45,327 bases of DNA from positions 1 to 45,327 of the forward strand of contig JASHUY010000131.1 of NCBI GenBank assembly GCA_030039755.1. Reading direction: 5' to 3'. Shown here piece after piece: positions 1 to 8,205 of this stretch; the stretch's first letter is position 1, and each line of letters begins with the position of its first letter. The notes below the pieces were generated by a model. It did no database searches. It saw only the letters and a program-made list of their open reading frames with translations, and was not told where the DNA came from. The position numbers and the translations under genes are program-made. Source of the stretch: Acidimicrobiales bacterium. Its GTDB lineage: Bacteria > Actinomycetota > Acidimicrobiia > Acidimicrobiales > RAAP-2.

Positions 1-4
1 CGGG

Positions 5-2614
5 TCACTCACCGTCACCCTCACCCGCGCCACCCGCGGCGGGTCCGCCGGCGCGCATCGGCAGCGTGGCGCGCCAGACCCCGTCCGCGTCGTGCAGGGC
101 CCCGGCGACCGCCCCGGCGGTCGGGACGAGCCCGATCTCCCCGACTCCCTTGATCCCATAGGGGGAGCGGGGCTGGGGCACCTCGACGAGGATGACCTCG
201 ATGGGTGGGACGTCCTTCGCCCGCAGGATCCCGAGCGACCGGAGCGTCGACTTGGTCGGAAAGCCGCGTTCGTCCGCAGGGAAGTCCTCGGTGAGCGCGT
301 ACCCGAGCCCCATGTGCACCGAACCCTCGATCTGCCCTTCGCAGAGCATCGGGTTCACCGCTCGACCGACGTCGTGCGCGGCCACCACGCGCTCGACCGA
401 GAGGGATTCCTTGTCCATCACGACGAGCTGTGCGGCGTAGCCGAAGGCGGCGTGGATCGTCGGGTGCTCCACCTCTCCGAGATGCTGCGTCCAGTCGACA
501 CGGTGCTCGCCCACGTAGTCGACGCCGGGCGCGCAACCTGCAGCGAGCGCTTTGCGGCACGCGTCCGCCACGGCGCCGGCACCCATGAGCGTGCCCCTGC
601 TGCCGGTGGTCTGACCCTCGCCGAGCTCGCGCGAGGTGTCGACCATCACCGAGACGCGGTCGGGGTCCACCCCCAGCTCTTCGACTGCGACCTGGAGGGC
701 GACGGTGTGCACGCCCTGGCCCATCTCGGTCCATCCGTGACGCACCTCCACGGTGCCGTCCTCTCCGAAACGGACCACCGCCCTGGTCACCTCCTTGAAG
801 CCGTTGCCGAGCCCGCTGTTCTTGAGCGCGAGCCCGATGCCGACGGCCTTCCCTTCCGCCCGGGCGGCCGCGTAGCGCTCCGCGAGCGCGTCGAGGCAGC
901 GCTCGGCGCCGGCGCACCCCTCGTCCATCACCTGGCCCGGCCCCCACACGTCTCCGGGGTGGATCACGTTGCGCTTGCGCATCTCCCATCCGCTGATCCC
1001 GACCAACTCCCCGAGGCGGTCGACTACCCCTTCCATCGCGAACTGGGCCTGGTTCGCCCCGAAGCCGCGGAAGGCGCCGCACACCGGGTTGTTCGTGCGC
1101 ACCGCGACGGACTCGACGTCGACTGCCGGGAGCCGGTACGGCCCGCTCGCGTGTCCCGCCGCGCGCTCGAGCACCTTCATCCCGACGCTCGCGTACGCGC
1201 CGGAGTCGCCCACCATGCGTGCCCTGAGCCCGGTCAGGTGTCCGTCGGCATCGCACCCGGCCCAGTACTCCATCCGGATCGGATGACGCTTCGGGTGCAC
1301 GAGGAAGCTCTCCTCGCGTGAGAGCGTGCACTTCACCGGGCGGCGTAGCAGCCACGCCGCGAGGGCCGCCTGCGCCTGGTTCGACATGTCCTCCTTGCCG
1401 CCGAACGCGCCGCCGTTCGAGACGAGCTCGACGCTCACGTCGCCGGTGCCCACGCCCAGCACCGCTGCGATCTGGTCGCGGTCGTCCCAGACCCCCTGAC
1501 CGCCGGAGTAGACGTGCAGGCCCCCGTCCTCCCGCGGCACGGCGAGGGTGGACTCGGGTTCGAGGTACGCGTGCTCGACGCGTTGGGTCTCGAACACCTC
1601 GTGGACCACGTGGGCACTCGCCTCCAACGCCGCGTCGACGTCCCCGCGGGCGTAGGCGGAGCGCGACAACACGTTCGAGTCCGTGCCCCACACCGACGCC
1701 TCGGGCGACGCGATCGCCGCCATCGGGTCGGTCATCGGACCGAGGTCGTGGTAGTCCACCTCGACGAGCGCCGCGGCCGCTCGCGCCTCGAGCCGGCTCT
1801 CGGCGACGACCACCGCGATGACGTCCCCCGCGTACGAGGTCCTGCCTCCCTCGGGGATCAGCACGGGCCAGTCATGGTGGATGATCCCGACGCGGAGCTC
1901 GCCCGGCACGTCGGCCGCCGTGAAGACCGCCACCACCCCGGGCGCGCTCGCCGCGGCGGAGGTGTGGACCCGGACCACCTCCGCACGGGCATGGTCGGTG
2001 AAGCGGAGCGCCGCGTGGAGCATCCCCGGGACGCGCAGGTCGTCGACGTAGCCGCGGTCGCCTAGCGCGAGGCTCGTGGCCTCGTACTTGGGAAGCCGCG
2101 CCCCCACTCCGGCGTGGGCGCGGGGCGCCGCCTCGGGGACCACACCGGTCGCCACCGCGTCGATGGCGTCGAGGATCTTCACATAACCGGTGCACCGGCA
2201 GAGATGCGCGCCGAGATGGCGCGCCATGTCCTCGCGCTTGAGCGTCGCGCCCTTCTTGTCCACCTGGGCCTTGGCGCGCATCACGATGCCGGGGATGCAG
2301 AAGCCGCACTGGAGCCCGCCGCACGCGGCGAAGGCGTCGGCGTACCGGCGGCGCTCTTCCTCGGGGAGCCCTTCGAGCGTGACCACCGTGCGCCCGGCGG
2401 CCTTCTCGAGCGGGTACTGGCAGCTCACCTGGACCTTGCCGTCGATCATCACGGTGCAGCAGCCGCACTGGCCCGAGGGTGAGCAGCCGTCCTTCGCAGA
2501 GGTGACCCCGAGCTCCTCGCGCAGCGCGGCGAGCAGGTGCGGGTGATCGGCCCGGACTGCCACCTCCTCGCCGTTCACCGTCAGGACGACGACTTCCTGG
2601 TCGAGCACGGTCAC
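5..2614 (-). CDS. fused 2Fe-2S/molybdopterin xanthine dehydrogenase (XdhD-like)
   Basis: An 869-aa molybdenum hydroxylase that likely oxidises a purine or related N-heterocycle. Residues about 8-85 form a plant-type 2Fe-2S domain (Cys44, Cys50, Cys53 and Cys65; motif GCSPSGQCGCC). Residues 86-155 form the second 2Fe-2S domain (CGFC at 103-106, CRCTG at 139-143). From about 175 onward lies the Mo-pterin domain with GGAFGGKED, GAFRGFGANQ and the catalytic-Glu motif YGIKGVGEIG. This Fe-S plus Mo fusion without an FAD domain is the layout of E. coli XdhD and of proteins annotated as selenium-dependent xanthine dehydrogenase; whether selenium is used here cannot be seen. The GTG start at 2612-2614 overlaps the preceding carbamoylase stop by 4 nt (GTGA), so it is the third gene of an operon. 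The FAD partner must come from elsewhere. The substrate is inferred. Confidence 0.88.
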   Translation of the reverse strand: MTVLDQEVVVLTVNGEEVAVRADHPHLLAALREELGVTSAKDGCSPSGQCGCCTVMIDGKVQVSCQYPLEKAAGRTVVTLEGLPEEERRRYADAFAACGGLQCGFCIPGIVMRAKAQVDKKGATLKREDMARHLGAHLCRCTGYVKILDAIDAVATGVVPEAAPRAHAGVGARLPKYEATSLALGDRGYVDDLRVPGMLHAALRFTDHARAEVVRVHTSAAASAPGVVAVFTAADVPGELRVGIIHHDWPVLIPEGGRTSYAGDVIAVVVAESRLEARAAAALVEVDYHDLGPMTDPMAAIASPEASVWGTDSNVLSRSAYARGDVDAALEASAHVVHEVFETQRVEHAYLEPESTLAVPREDGGLHVYSGGQGVWDDRDQIAAVLGVGTGDVSVELVSNGGAFGGKEDMSNQAQAALAAWLLRRPVKCTLSREESFLVHPKRHPIRMEYWAGCDADGHLTGLRARMVGDSGAYASVGMKVLERAAGHASGPYRLPAVDVESVAVRTNNPVCGAFRGFGANQAQFAMEGVVDRLGELVGISGWEMRKRNVIHPGDVWGPGQVMDEGCAGAERCLDALAERYAAARAEGKAVGIGLALKNSGLGNGFKEVTRAVVRFGEDGTVEVRHGWTEMGQGVHTVALQVAVEELGVDPDRVSVMVDTSRELGEGQTTGSRGTLMGAGAVADACRKALAAGCAPGVDYVGEHRVDWTQHLGEVEHPTIHAAFGYAAQLVVMDKESLSVERVVAAHDVGRAVNPMLCEGQIEGSVHMGLGYALTEDFPADERGFPTKSTLRSLGILRAKDVPPIEVILVEVPQPRSPYGIKGVGEIGLVPTAGAVAGALHDADGVWRATLPMRAGGPAAGGAGEGDGE

Positions 2615-3600
2615 GGCGCCGCCTCCGGCCCGGACGCGCCGGCCGCCGCGGCGGCGGTCGGTTCACCACCCGCGCTCTCGCTTTCGCGGCCGCCTCTCGG
2701 CTCGCAGATCGCCCCGTAGACCTCGGGGCGCCGGTACCGGGCGAAGTCGAAGAGGGTCTTCTTGTAGTGGTCGCACCAGTCGAGGTCGCACTCCGCGACG
2801 ACGACCTCGTCGCCTGCGGTGAACGCCTGCGCGACGATGAGACCGGAGGGGGCGATCACCGCGCTCTGCGCGAGGGAGTCGACGCCCTCTTCCACGCCCC
2901 CCTTCGCCGAGGCGACCACCCAGGTGCCGTTCTGGTACGCACCGGCCTGCATGACGAGGTGGTTGTGGAACGCCTGGAGCGCGTCCTGTGACGGGTCGGG
3001 CGCGTAGTGGACCGGCGTGTTGTAGCCGCAGAGGATCAGCTCGACACCCTGCAGGCCCATCACACGGTACGTCTCCGGCCACCGCCGGTCGTTGCAGATC
3101 ATCATCCCGACGCTCCCGCCGAAGGCGTCCCACACGCCGAAGCCGTCGGGGCCGGGCTCGAAGTAGTACCGCTCGAGGTGCTGGAACGGACGCCACGGCT
3201 CGTGACGTTCATGGCCGGGGATGTGGACTTTGCGGAACGTGGCGACGGTCGACCCGTCGCGCTCGACGAGCACCGCGCTGTTGTAGCGGTGCCCGTCGGG
3301 CGTGAGCTCGGCATAGCCGAGGAAGAAGCCGACCCCGAGCGCGGCGGCCTCTTCGAACAACGGTTTCGTCGCGGGCCCCGGCATCTCGGTCTCGAACCAG
3401 TGGTCCGCCTCGGCCAGGGGCTCGGTCCACCAACGGGGGAAGAACGTCGTGAGCGCGAGCTCGGGGTACACCACGAGCTCGGCGCCCCTCCGGTGCGCGT
3501 CGTGCAGCAGGGCGACCAGCCGGTCCACCACCGCCTCGCGCTTCTCGTCGCGTCCGATCGGGCCGAGCTGCGCGGCGGCGACCGTGATGGCGCGGTTCAC
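2611..3600 (-). CDS. N-carbamoyl-D-amino-acid hydrolase (nitrilase superfamily)
   Basis: A 329-aa C-N hydrolase with the Glu-Lys-Cys triad: Glu47 in VYPELALTTFF, Lys124 in FRKVHIPG and Cys169 in MMICNDRRWPETYRVMG. The Cys block, the downstream GYNTP and the AGAYQNGTW stretch match Agrobacterium-type D-carbamoylase closely, so this is more specific than a generic nitrilase. The expected reaction is N-carbamoyl-D-amino acid to D-amino acid, CO2 and NH3. In this purine island an N-carbamoyl intermediate of hydantoin or allantoin breakdown is a plausible natural substrate, which is inference. The GTG start at 3598-3600 overlaps the stop of the upstream M20 hydrolase by GTGA, and its own stop overlaps the downstream dehydrogenase start in the same way. 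The Ala/Gly-rich tail after YGAICEP is variable. Confidence 0.9.
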   Translation of the reverse strand: MNRAITVAAAQLGPIGRDEKREAVVDRLVALLHDAHRRGAELVVYPELALTTFFPRWWTEPLAEADHWFETEMPGPATKPLFEEAAALGVGFFLGYAELTPDGHRYNSAVLVERDGSTVATFRKVHIPGHERHEPWRPFQHLERYYFEPGPDGFGVWDAFGGSVGMMICNDRRWPETYRVMGLQGVELILCGYNTPVHYAPDPSQDALQAFHNHLVMQAGAYQNGTWVVASAKGGVEEGVDSLAQSAVIAPSGLIVAQAFTAGDEVVVAECDLDWCDHYKKTLFDFARYRRPEVYGAICEPRGGRESESAGGEPTAAAAAGASGPEAAP

Positions 3601-4835
3601 GAGACGATCTCCTCTTCGGCGAGCCGGTGCAGCACGTGCAGCAGCACGTTGGCACCGGCTTCGACGTGCCCGGGGGACGTGAACTCCGCCGGGTTGTGAC
3701 TGATGCCTCCCACGCTCGGGACGAACACCATTCCCGACGGGCAGAGCCGTGCGAGCATCTGCGCGTCGTGCCCCGCGCCCGAGGGCAGCCGGCGGACCGC
3801 GTGGCCGTGCCCGTGCGCGGTCTCCTCGACGAGGCCGACGATCCGGTCGTCGAACTGGACGGGGTCGAAGCGCGCGAGCTGGCGGCGCTCGACCGTCACC
3901 CCCTCTTCGGAGGCGATGCGGTCGATCTCTTCGGCCATGCGGCGCTCGGCGTCTGCCAGCACGTCGCCCTCCGTGTTGCGAAGGTCCACGGTGAGCGTCG
4001 AGCGGCCGGAGACGACGTTCACGAGCCCGGGGCGCAGGTCGAGCTTGCCGACCGTCGCCACCTGGGGAGGGCCGAGCTCGCGGGCGAGCGCCCGGGCTGC
4101 GACCGCCACGGACGCCGCGGCGAACCCGGCGTCGTGGCGCAACGCCAGCGGCGTCGTGCCGGCGTGGTTGAACTGGCCTCCGAACCGAACCTCCTGCCAC
4201 GAGATCCCTTGCACCCCGGTGACCGCCCCGATCACCTCGTCGTGGTGCTCGAGGACGGGACCCTGCTCGATGTGGAGCTCGACGTACGCGTGCGGCACGA
4301 GACCGGGGCACGGGAGGCTCCCCAGGTAGCCGATACGCGCGAGCTCGTCGCCGAGGCGCGCCCCGTCGATGCCGACGAGGTCGTAGGCCTCCTCGACCGG
4401 CATGCCGCCCGCGTAGACGAGGCTCCCGAGCATGTCCGGGGCGAAGCGCGAGCCCTCCTCGTCCGTGAAGAACGCGACCGCCATCGGACGCCGGGGAACG
4501 ACGCCCGCCGAGGCGAGGGTCTCGAGCACCTCGAGGCCGGCCAGCACGCCGAGGTTGCCGTCGTAGATGCCGCCGGTTGCGACGGTGTCGATGTGCGAGC
4601 CGCACATGACCGGCGGACCCGGCTCCCGACCGTCGCGCAGGGCCACCACGTTGCCGATCGCGTCCACCTGCACGTCGAGCCCGAGGTCCCGCATCCAGGT
4701 GACCACGAGGTCCCGCCCCTGACGGTCCTCGTCGGTCAGCGCCAGACGGGCACAACCGCCGTCCCCGGTGGCGCCGACGCGACCCAACTCCTCCAGCCGG
4801 GAGAGGAGCCGCGCGGCATCGATCCGCAGGTCCAC
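3597..4835 (-). CDS. M20 Zn-dependent hydantoinase/carbamoylase-family amidohydrolase
   Basis: 412 aa, the usual length for N-carbamoyl-L-amino-acid hydrolase, beta-ureidopropionase and allantoate amidohydrolase (AllC) enzymes. Metal-site motifs visible are GSHIDTV (His81), GIYDGNLG (Asp92), FFTDEEGSRF (Glu126/Glu127) and VELHIEQGP, plus the late HDAQ motif near residue 360. The family cleaves ureido groups to release CO2 and NH3; the exact substrate (carbamoyl-L-amino acid, ureidopropionate or allantoate) cannot be told apart by eye. It is the first gene of the operon with the D-carbamoylase and XdhD-like enzyme. The GTG start has no Shine-Dalgarno sequence but lies 6 nt after a candidate -10 box, which suggests a leaderless mRNA. 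Pairing an L-type and a D-type carbamoylase in one operon is notable. Confidence 0.88.
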   Translation of the reverse strand: MDLRIDAARLLSRLEELGRVGATGDGGCARLALTDEDRQGRDLVVTWMRDLGLDVQVDAIGNVVALRDGREPGPPVMCGSHIDTVATGGIYDGNLGVLAGLEVLETLASAGVVPRRPMAVAFFTDEEGSRFAPDMLGSLVYAGGMPVEEAYDLVGIDGARLGDELARIGYLGSLPCPGLVPHAYVELHIEQGPVLEHHDEVIGAVTGVQGISWQEVRFGGQFNHAGTTPLALRHDAGFAAASVAVAARALARELGPPQVATVGKLDLRPGLVNVVSGRSTLTVDLRNTEGDVLADAERRMAEEIDRIASEEGVTVERRQLARFDPVQFDDRIVGLVEETAHGHGHAVRRLPSGAGHDAQMLARLCPSGMVFVPSVGGISHNPAEFTSPGHVEAGANVLLHVLHRLAEEEIVS

Positions 4836-4841
4836 GCCACA

Positions 4842-4870
4842 AACTTGCCCTGACTTTGACGATCTGTCAA
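4842..4870 (-). promoter_or_regulatory. predicted leaderless promoter of the carbamoylase/XDH operon
   Basis: Reading the minus strand: TTGACA (4870-4865), a 17-nt spacer, CAAGTT (4847-4842), 6 nt, then the GTG start at 4835. Transcription would begin at or next to the GTG. The same geometry occurs before the genes starting at 6644 and, with 18+7 nt, 10847. Confidence 0.55.
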
Positions 4871-4873
4871 GGT
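4853..4873. promoter_or_regulatory. inverted repeat, candidate operator in divergent promoter region
   Basis: Arms ACTTTGAC (4853-4860) and GTCAAGGT (4866-4873) form an 8-bp inverted repeat with one mismatch and a 5-bp spacer. It overlaps the -35 box of the minus-strand operon. Another TGTCAA at 4888-4893 repeats the half-site 23 bp away. The adjacent regulator gene (start 4944) is the obvious candidate ligand, which is inference. Confidence 0.45.
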
Positions 4874-4943
4874 TTATTTGGACTGGTTGTCAAGTTCCGG
4901 ACGCGGCCGGATCGTGTCGCTGCGACACCGGGAGGCGTGTGAC

Positions 4944-5561
4944 GTGCGGCAGGTGCGGGTGGAGTTCACCGTGGAGCCGTTCCGGGAGGGCGCGCTCGGC
5001 GCCCACGTCGACGCCGCACTCGGGTCACTGCGAGACGAGGGTTTCGAACCCGAGATCGGCCCGTTCGGCAACACGGTCGAAGGCGATGCCCGGCCGCTCC
5101 TCGAAGCGGTGGCCCGTGCCGCCGCGGCGTCGTTCGACGCCGGTGCCTCGGGGATCACGCTGACCGCGCGCGCGGCCGGGGGAGAGGACGCCGAGTCGTT
5201 CCTCGCCGCGATCCGCCCCGTCGTGCGCGCGTTCGGTGGGCGGTTGGTGGCGACCGAGCGCATGGGCAGGGCCGCGGTCCCGCTCGTGTGGAAGGGGCGG
5301 GTGGTGGGCGGCATCGAGCGCCCCGTGCCGAGCGATCTGCGCAACGGCCTGGCGAGCTTCGTCGTGCAGATCGAGTCCGAGCTGGGCGGGCAGCTCGCGA
5401 CACTCAGCCGGGTCGACAAGCAGCGCGCCGTGCGGATGCTCGACGAGCGCGGCGCCTTCGCAATCCGCAACGCCGTCGACGAGGTCGCCGATGCGATGGG
5501 CGTGAGCCGCGTGACGGTCTACAACTACCTCAACGCGACCCGATCCTCGTCCGGGCCCTGA
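4944..5561 (+). CDS. YkoF/MTH1187-like thiamine-binding domain fused to YheO/DauR-type HTH regulator
   Basis: A 205-aa cytoplasmic regulator. Residues about 1-80 resemble the YkoF/MTH1187 (DUF77) thiamine or hydroxymethylpyrimidine-binding fold: VRVEFTVEPF, then the signature-like PEIGPFGNTVEG (37-47), then a helix. Residues about 85-145 are a linker or second sensory segment with KGRVVGGIERPVPSDLR. Residues 150-198 are a YheO/DauR-type HTH (VDKQRAVRMLDERGAFAI, then VADAMGVSRVTVYNYL). The GTG at 4944 was chosen because GGGAGG (4930-4935) lies 8 nt upstream; TTG 4878 and GTG 4914 are longer in-frame options with no such site. It is divergent from the carbamoylase/XDH operon and so likely regulates it. 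DauR itself normally has a PAS-like YheO domain, so this is a domain swap. The ligand is unknown; a pyrimidine, thiamine-like or purine-breakdown compound is a guess. Confidence 0.8.
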   Translation: MRQVRVEFTVEPFREGALGAHVDAALGSLRDEGFEPEIGPFGNTVEGDARPLLEAVARAAAASFDAGASGITLTARAAGGEDAESFLAAIRPVVRAFGGRLVATERMGRAAVPLVWKGRVVGGIERPVPSDLRNGLASFVVQIESELGGQLATLSRVDKQRAVRMLDERGAFAIRNAVDEVADAMGVSRVTVYNYLNATRSSSGP

Positions 5562-5609
5562 GCGCGTCCGGGTCGGATTCCTCCCCCGTCGTCCCAGTCG
5601 CGCGGCGCG

Positions 5610-6644
5610 CTAGAGCCTGTCGAAGAGCCGCAGCGCCTGCTCCGCAGCGCGGGCTCGCACCTCGACCGGGTCGACGCGCGTGGCGAGACCTCCTGCGAGC
5701 ACCTGCTCCCCGTCCACCCAGACGTCGAGCGCCCGCACCCCCGGCGTGAAGGCGAGGCGCCACGGATCGTCGACCATGTCGTAGCTCCAGCGCACGCGGT
5801 CCTCGAGCGCCCCGGGGACGAGCCCCCAACCTCCTTCGACCCATGCCCACGCCTCGGCCGGGGTCGAGAGCACGTCGTCTTCGCGCGCCTTCACGTAGGC
5901 GAACCGGAATTCCTCGAGCATGTCCGCCCCGATGCCGTCGCTGCCGAGGACCACCGAGCCCGGCCAGCTCCGCGGCCGCGCGTACCCGACCCCGTTGTGC
6001 ATGTTCGACCTCGCGCAGTGGGCGAGCGTCGTCCCGGCGAACGGCGCGGGAAGCGGACGGGGGAGGTGGACGCCGTGCGCGACGAGCCAGCTGTCCTCGA
6101 CGAGATCGCCTAACCGCGACGGAGCGCCGACGTCGGCCTCTCCCTCCGCGACGTGGACATGGACGCCGACTCCCAGGTCGCGAGCGAGCCCCGCGGCGGC
6201 CTCGAGCGTGGCGTCGGTGCACGTGAAGGCGGCGTGGATGCCCACCATGCCTGCGCCGCCCGCGCGTAGGAAGCGCTCGTTCTCCTCGAGCCCGCGGCGC
6301 GCGCCCTCGGGCCCGTGCCGGTCGGTGACGCCGTAGCAGCACCGTACGCGCACGCCCACCTCCGCACAGGCCTGCGCGATCACGTCGAGGCTCCCCTCGA
6401 CGGCCGACGGCCCTTCGTGGTGGTCGACGATCGCAGTGGTGCCGCATTCGAGCGCCTCCAGTGCGCCGAGCATCGCCGACCACCGCAGCATGTCGAGGTC
6501 GAGCGCGACGTCGAGGCGCCACCAGATCTGCTCGAGGATCTCGAGGAACGTCGCGGGCGTGCGCGGGGGCGCGGGCATGCCGCGTGCGAGCGCCGAGTAG
6601 AGGTGGTGGTGGCCGCAGACGAGCCCGGGCGTCGTGTCCGCCAC
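5610..6644 (-). CDS. SsnA-like amidohydrolase lacking the N-terminal beta domain
   Basis: A 344-aa amidohydrolase-superfamily protein with SsnA hallmarks: HxH metal motif in GHHHLYSALARG (His12, His14), WWRLDVALD, GTTAIVDHHEGPSAVEGSLD, RCCYGVTDRHGPEGARRG, HVHVAEG, AHGVHL and GSDGIGADMLEE. E. coli SsnA is a putative aminohydrolase in the purine/urate gene cluster. Family members are about 440 aa and begin with roughly 50-60 residues of beta structure before HxH; here the protein starts almost at HxH, and upstream sequence in this frame does not look like the missing domain. The C-terminal beta part is also compressed. GTG 6644 was chosen because a -10/-35 pair places +1 on it (GAGG 8 nt upstream could also serve as an SD). 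It diverges from an 8-oxoguanine-deaminase-like gene. Confidence 0.75.
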   Translation of the reverse strand: MADTTPGLVCGHHHLYSALARGMPAPPRTPATFLEILEQIWWRLDVALDLDMLRWSAMLGALEALECGTTAIVDHHEGPSAVEGSLDVIAQACAEVGVRVRCCYGVTDRHGPEGARRGLEENERFLRAGGAGMVGIHAAFTCTDATLEAAAGLARDLGVGVHVHVAEGEADVGAPSRLGDLVEDSWLVAHGVHLPRPLPAPFAGTTLAHCARSNMHNGVGYARPRSWPGSVVLGSDGIGADMLEEFRFAYVKAREDDVLSTPAEAWAWVEGGWGLVPGALEDRVRWSYDMVDDPWRLAFTPGVRALDVWVDGEQVLAGGLATRVDPVEVRARAAEQALRLFDRL

Positions 6645-6650
6645 CGGCGC

Positions 6651-6679
6651 AGCCTCGCCGAGGGTCGTCGGACTGTCAA
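6651..6679 (-). promoter_or_regulatory. predicted leaderless promoter of the SsnA-like gene
   Basis: Minus strand: TTGACA (6679-6674), 17-nt spacer, GAGGCT (6656-6651), 6 nt, GTG at 6644. The -10 box is weak, but spacing and the TTGACAG start are the same as in the promoter at 4842-4870. Confidence 0.4.
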
Positions 6680-6752
6680 CCGGGCGTGGCACCGGCGACC
6701 GGCCGCTACAGTCGCCGCCCGATGCCCCGAATCCGTGCCAGGGAGACGGAAC

Positions 6753-8126
6753 GTGCCTGACTGGGTGGTCGAGGGCGCGGCCATCGCCACGGTCGACGCT
6801 TCGGGCAGCGAGCACGCGAGCGGCCATCTCGTGATCTCCGAGGGGCGCATCGCGGCGGTGGGCCCCGGCGCGGCGCCCGCCTCCGCCGTTCCCGCAGGGG
6901 CGCGTCGAGTGGACGGGACCGGTTGCCTCCTTACCCCCGGCTTCGTGAACACCCACCACCACTTCTCGCAATGGCTCACGCGGGGCATGGCCGCGGACTC
7001 CGAGCTGTTCGAATGGCTGACCGAGCTCTATCCGTGGTGGGCGCTCGTCACAGAGGAGCTGGAGCACGTCGGCGCGCTCGGCGCGCTCTGCGTGCTCGCG
7101 TCCAGCGGCTGCACGACCACGATGGACCACCAGTACGTCTTCCCGAAGCGCGGCGGCGACCTCATCGCCGCAGAGGTCGAGGCGGCGGCCCGCGTCGGCC
7201 TCCGGTTCCATCCTGCACGCGGCTCGATGGACCTCGGCCGGTCCGCAGGCGGACTGCCACCCGACGACGTCGTCGAGGCCACCGACGCCGCGCTCGCTGC
7301 GACCGACGACGCGATCTCACGTTTCCACGACGCGTCGCCCGGCTCGATGGTGCGCGTCACGGTCGCGCCGTGCTCACCGTTCACGGTGACGCGAGAGCTC
7401 ATGACCCGCGCCGCGGATCTGGCCCGGAGCCGTGGCGTCCGCCTCCACACGCACCTCGCCGAGACGACGGACGAAGACGCCTACTGCAGAGCGCAGTACG
7501 GTTCGACGCCCGTAGAGTACGCGGAGTCGCTCGGCTGGCTCGGTGGCGACGTGTGGATCGCTCATGGCGTCCACCTGGACGAGGCGTCGCGCGCGAGGTT
7601 GGGCGCGACGGGCACGGGTGTCGCGCATTGCCCGAGCTCGAACGGCCGCCTCGGAGCGGGCGTCGCGCCGGTGCCCGAGCTGCTCGCGGCCGGAGTGCCC
7701 GTAGGGCTCGGCGTCGACGGGTCCGCGTCGAACGAGTCCGGGGAGCTCTGGGCCGAGGTGCGCGGGGCGGTGCTGGCGGCGCGGGCGCGCGAAGGGGCCG
7801 CCGCGCTCGGGACGCGGGAGGTGCTCAGGATGGCGACGATGACAGGCGCGCGCTGCCTCGGGCGTGAAGACGAGCTCGGATCGCTCGAGCCCGGAAAGCT
7901 CGCCGACGTCGCCCTGTGGCGCCTGGACACCGTCGCGCACGCCGGGATCGCGGATCCCGTGGCCGCGCTCACGCTGGGCGCCCGCCCGACGCTCGCGCTC
8001 CTGCTCGTCGGGGGACGTGCGGTCGTGGAGGAGGGCGAGCTCGCGACGCTGGACGCGGGGTTGGTCGCCCGGGAGGTCGGCCGCGCCGTCCGACGCCTCG
8101 GGGACCGTCACGCCGGGTCGCGCTGA
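6753..8126 (+). CDS. 8-oxoguanine deaminase-like / guanine deaminase-family amidohydrolase
   Basis: 457 aa, full length for the AtzB/TrzN/8-oxoguanine deaminase group. It starts with a beta segment, then TPGFVNTHHHFSQWLTRG (HxH at 68-70), ELFEWLTELYPWW, APCSPFTV, LHTHLAETTDEDAYC, VWIAHGVHLDE, GVAHCPSSNGRLGAG and GLGVDGSASNESGELWAEVRGA, ending in the composite beta domain (GSLEPGKLADVALWRLD). This run of motifs matches bacterial 8-oxoguanine deaminases, which turn 8-oxoguanine into urate; hydroxyatrazine-type hydrolases are the alternative. GTG 6753 has GGAG 7 nt upstream. It diverges from the SsnA-like gene across a 108-bp gap. A product that feeds urate fits a purine-breakdown island. Substrate not proven. 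Confidence 0.82.
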   Translation: MPDWVVEGAAIATVDASGSEHASGHLVISEGRIAAVGPGAAPASAVPAGARRVDGTGCLLTPGFVNTHHHFSQWLTRGMAADSELFEWLTELYPWWALVTEELEHVGALGALCVLASSGCTTTMDHQYVFPKRGGDLIAAEVEAAARVGLRFHPARGSMDLGRSAGGLPPDDVVEATDAALAATDDAISRFHDASPGSMVRVTVAPCSPFTVTRELMTRAADLARSRGVRLHTHLAETTDEDAYCRAQYGSTPVEYAESLGWLGGDVWIAHGVHLDEASRARLGATGTGVAHCPSSNGRLGAGVAPVPELLAAGVPVGLGVDGSASNESGELWAEVRGAVLAARAREGAAALGTREVLRMATMTGARCLGREDELGSLEPGKLADVALWRLDTVAHAGIADPVAALTLGARPTLALLLVGGRAVVEEGELATLDAGLVAREVGRAVRRLGDRHAGSR

Positions 8127-8170
8127 GCCGGCCTCTCGCCGGAGCCTGCTCCCACCGCGGGTCGGCGCTG

Positions 8171-8205
8171 CCGCTCACCGCTCACCGCTGACCGCTCACC
8201 GCTCA
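8171..8205. repeat. 5 x 7-bp tandem repeat at the stop codon of the FN3 gene
   Basis: Five head-to-tail copies of CCGCTCA (the third is CCGCTGA). On the minus strand each unit reads TGAGCGG, so the stop codon of the FN3-like gene is followed by further TGA triplets shifted by one frame per copy. Confidence 0.9.

Noticed and set aside
92-1321. Long open frame on the plus strand opposite the fused XDH gene
   Set aside because: Arg/Pro/His-rich translation without family motifs; mirror of a strong coding frame in very high-GC DNA.
5-2614. Selenocysteine in the fused XDH
   Set aside because: No in-frame TGA; in this enzyme class selenium is a labile cofactor, so sequence cannot show it.
4856-4884. 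Plus-strand TTGACG as the -35 of the regulator gene
   Set aside because: No acceptable -10 at 16-19 nt; the minus-strand reading fits much better.
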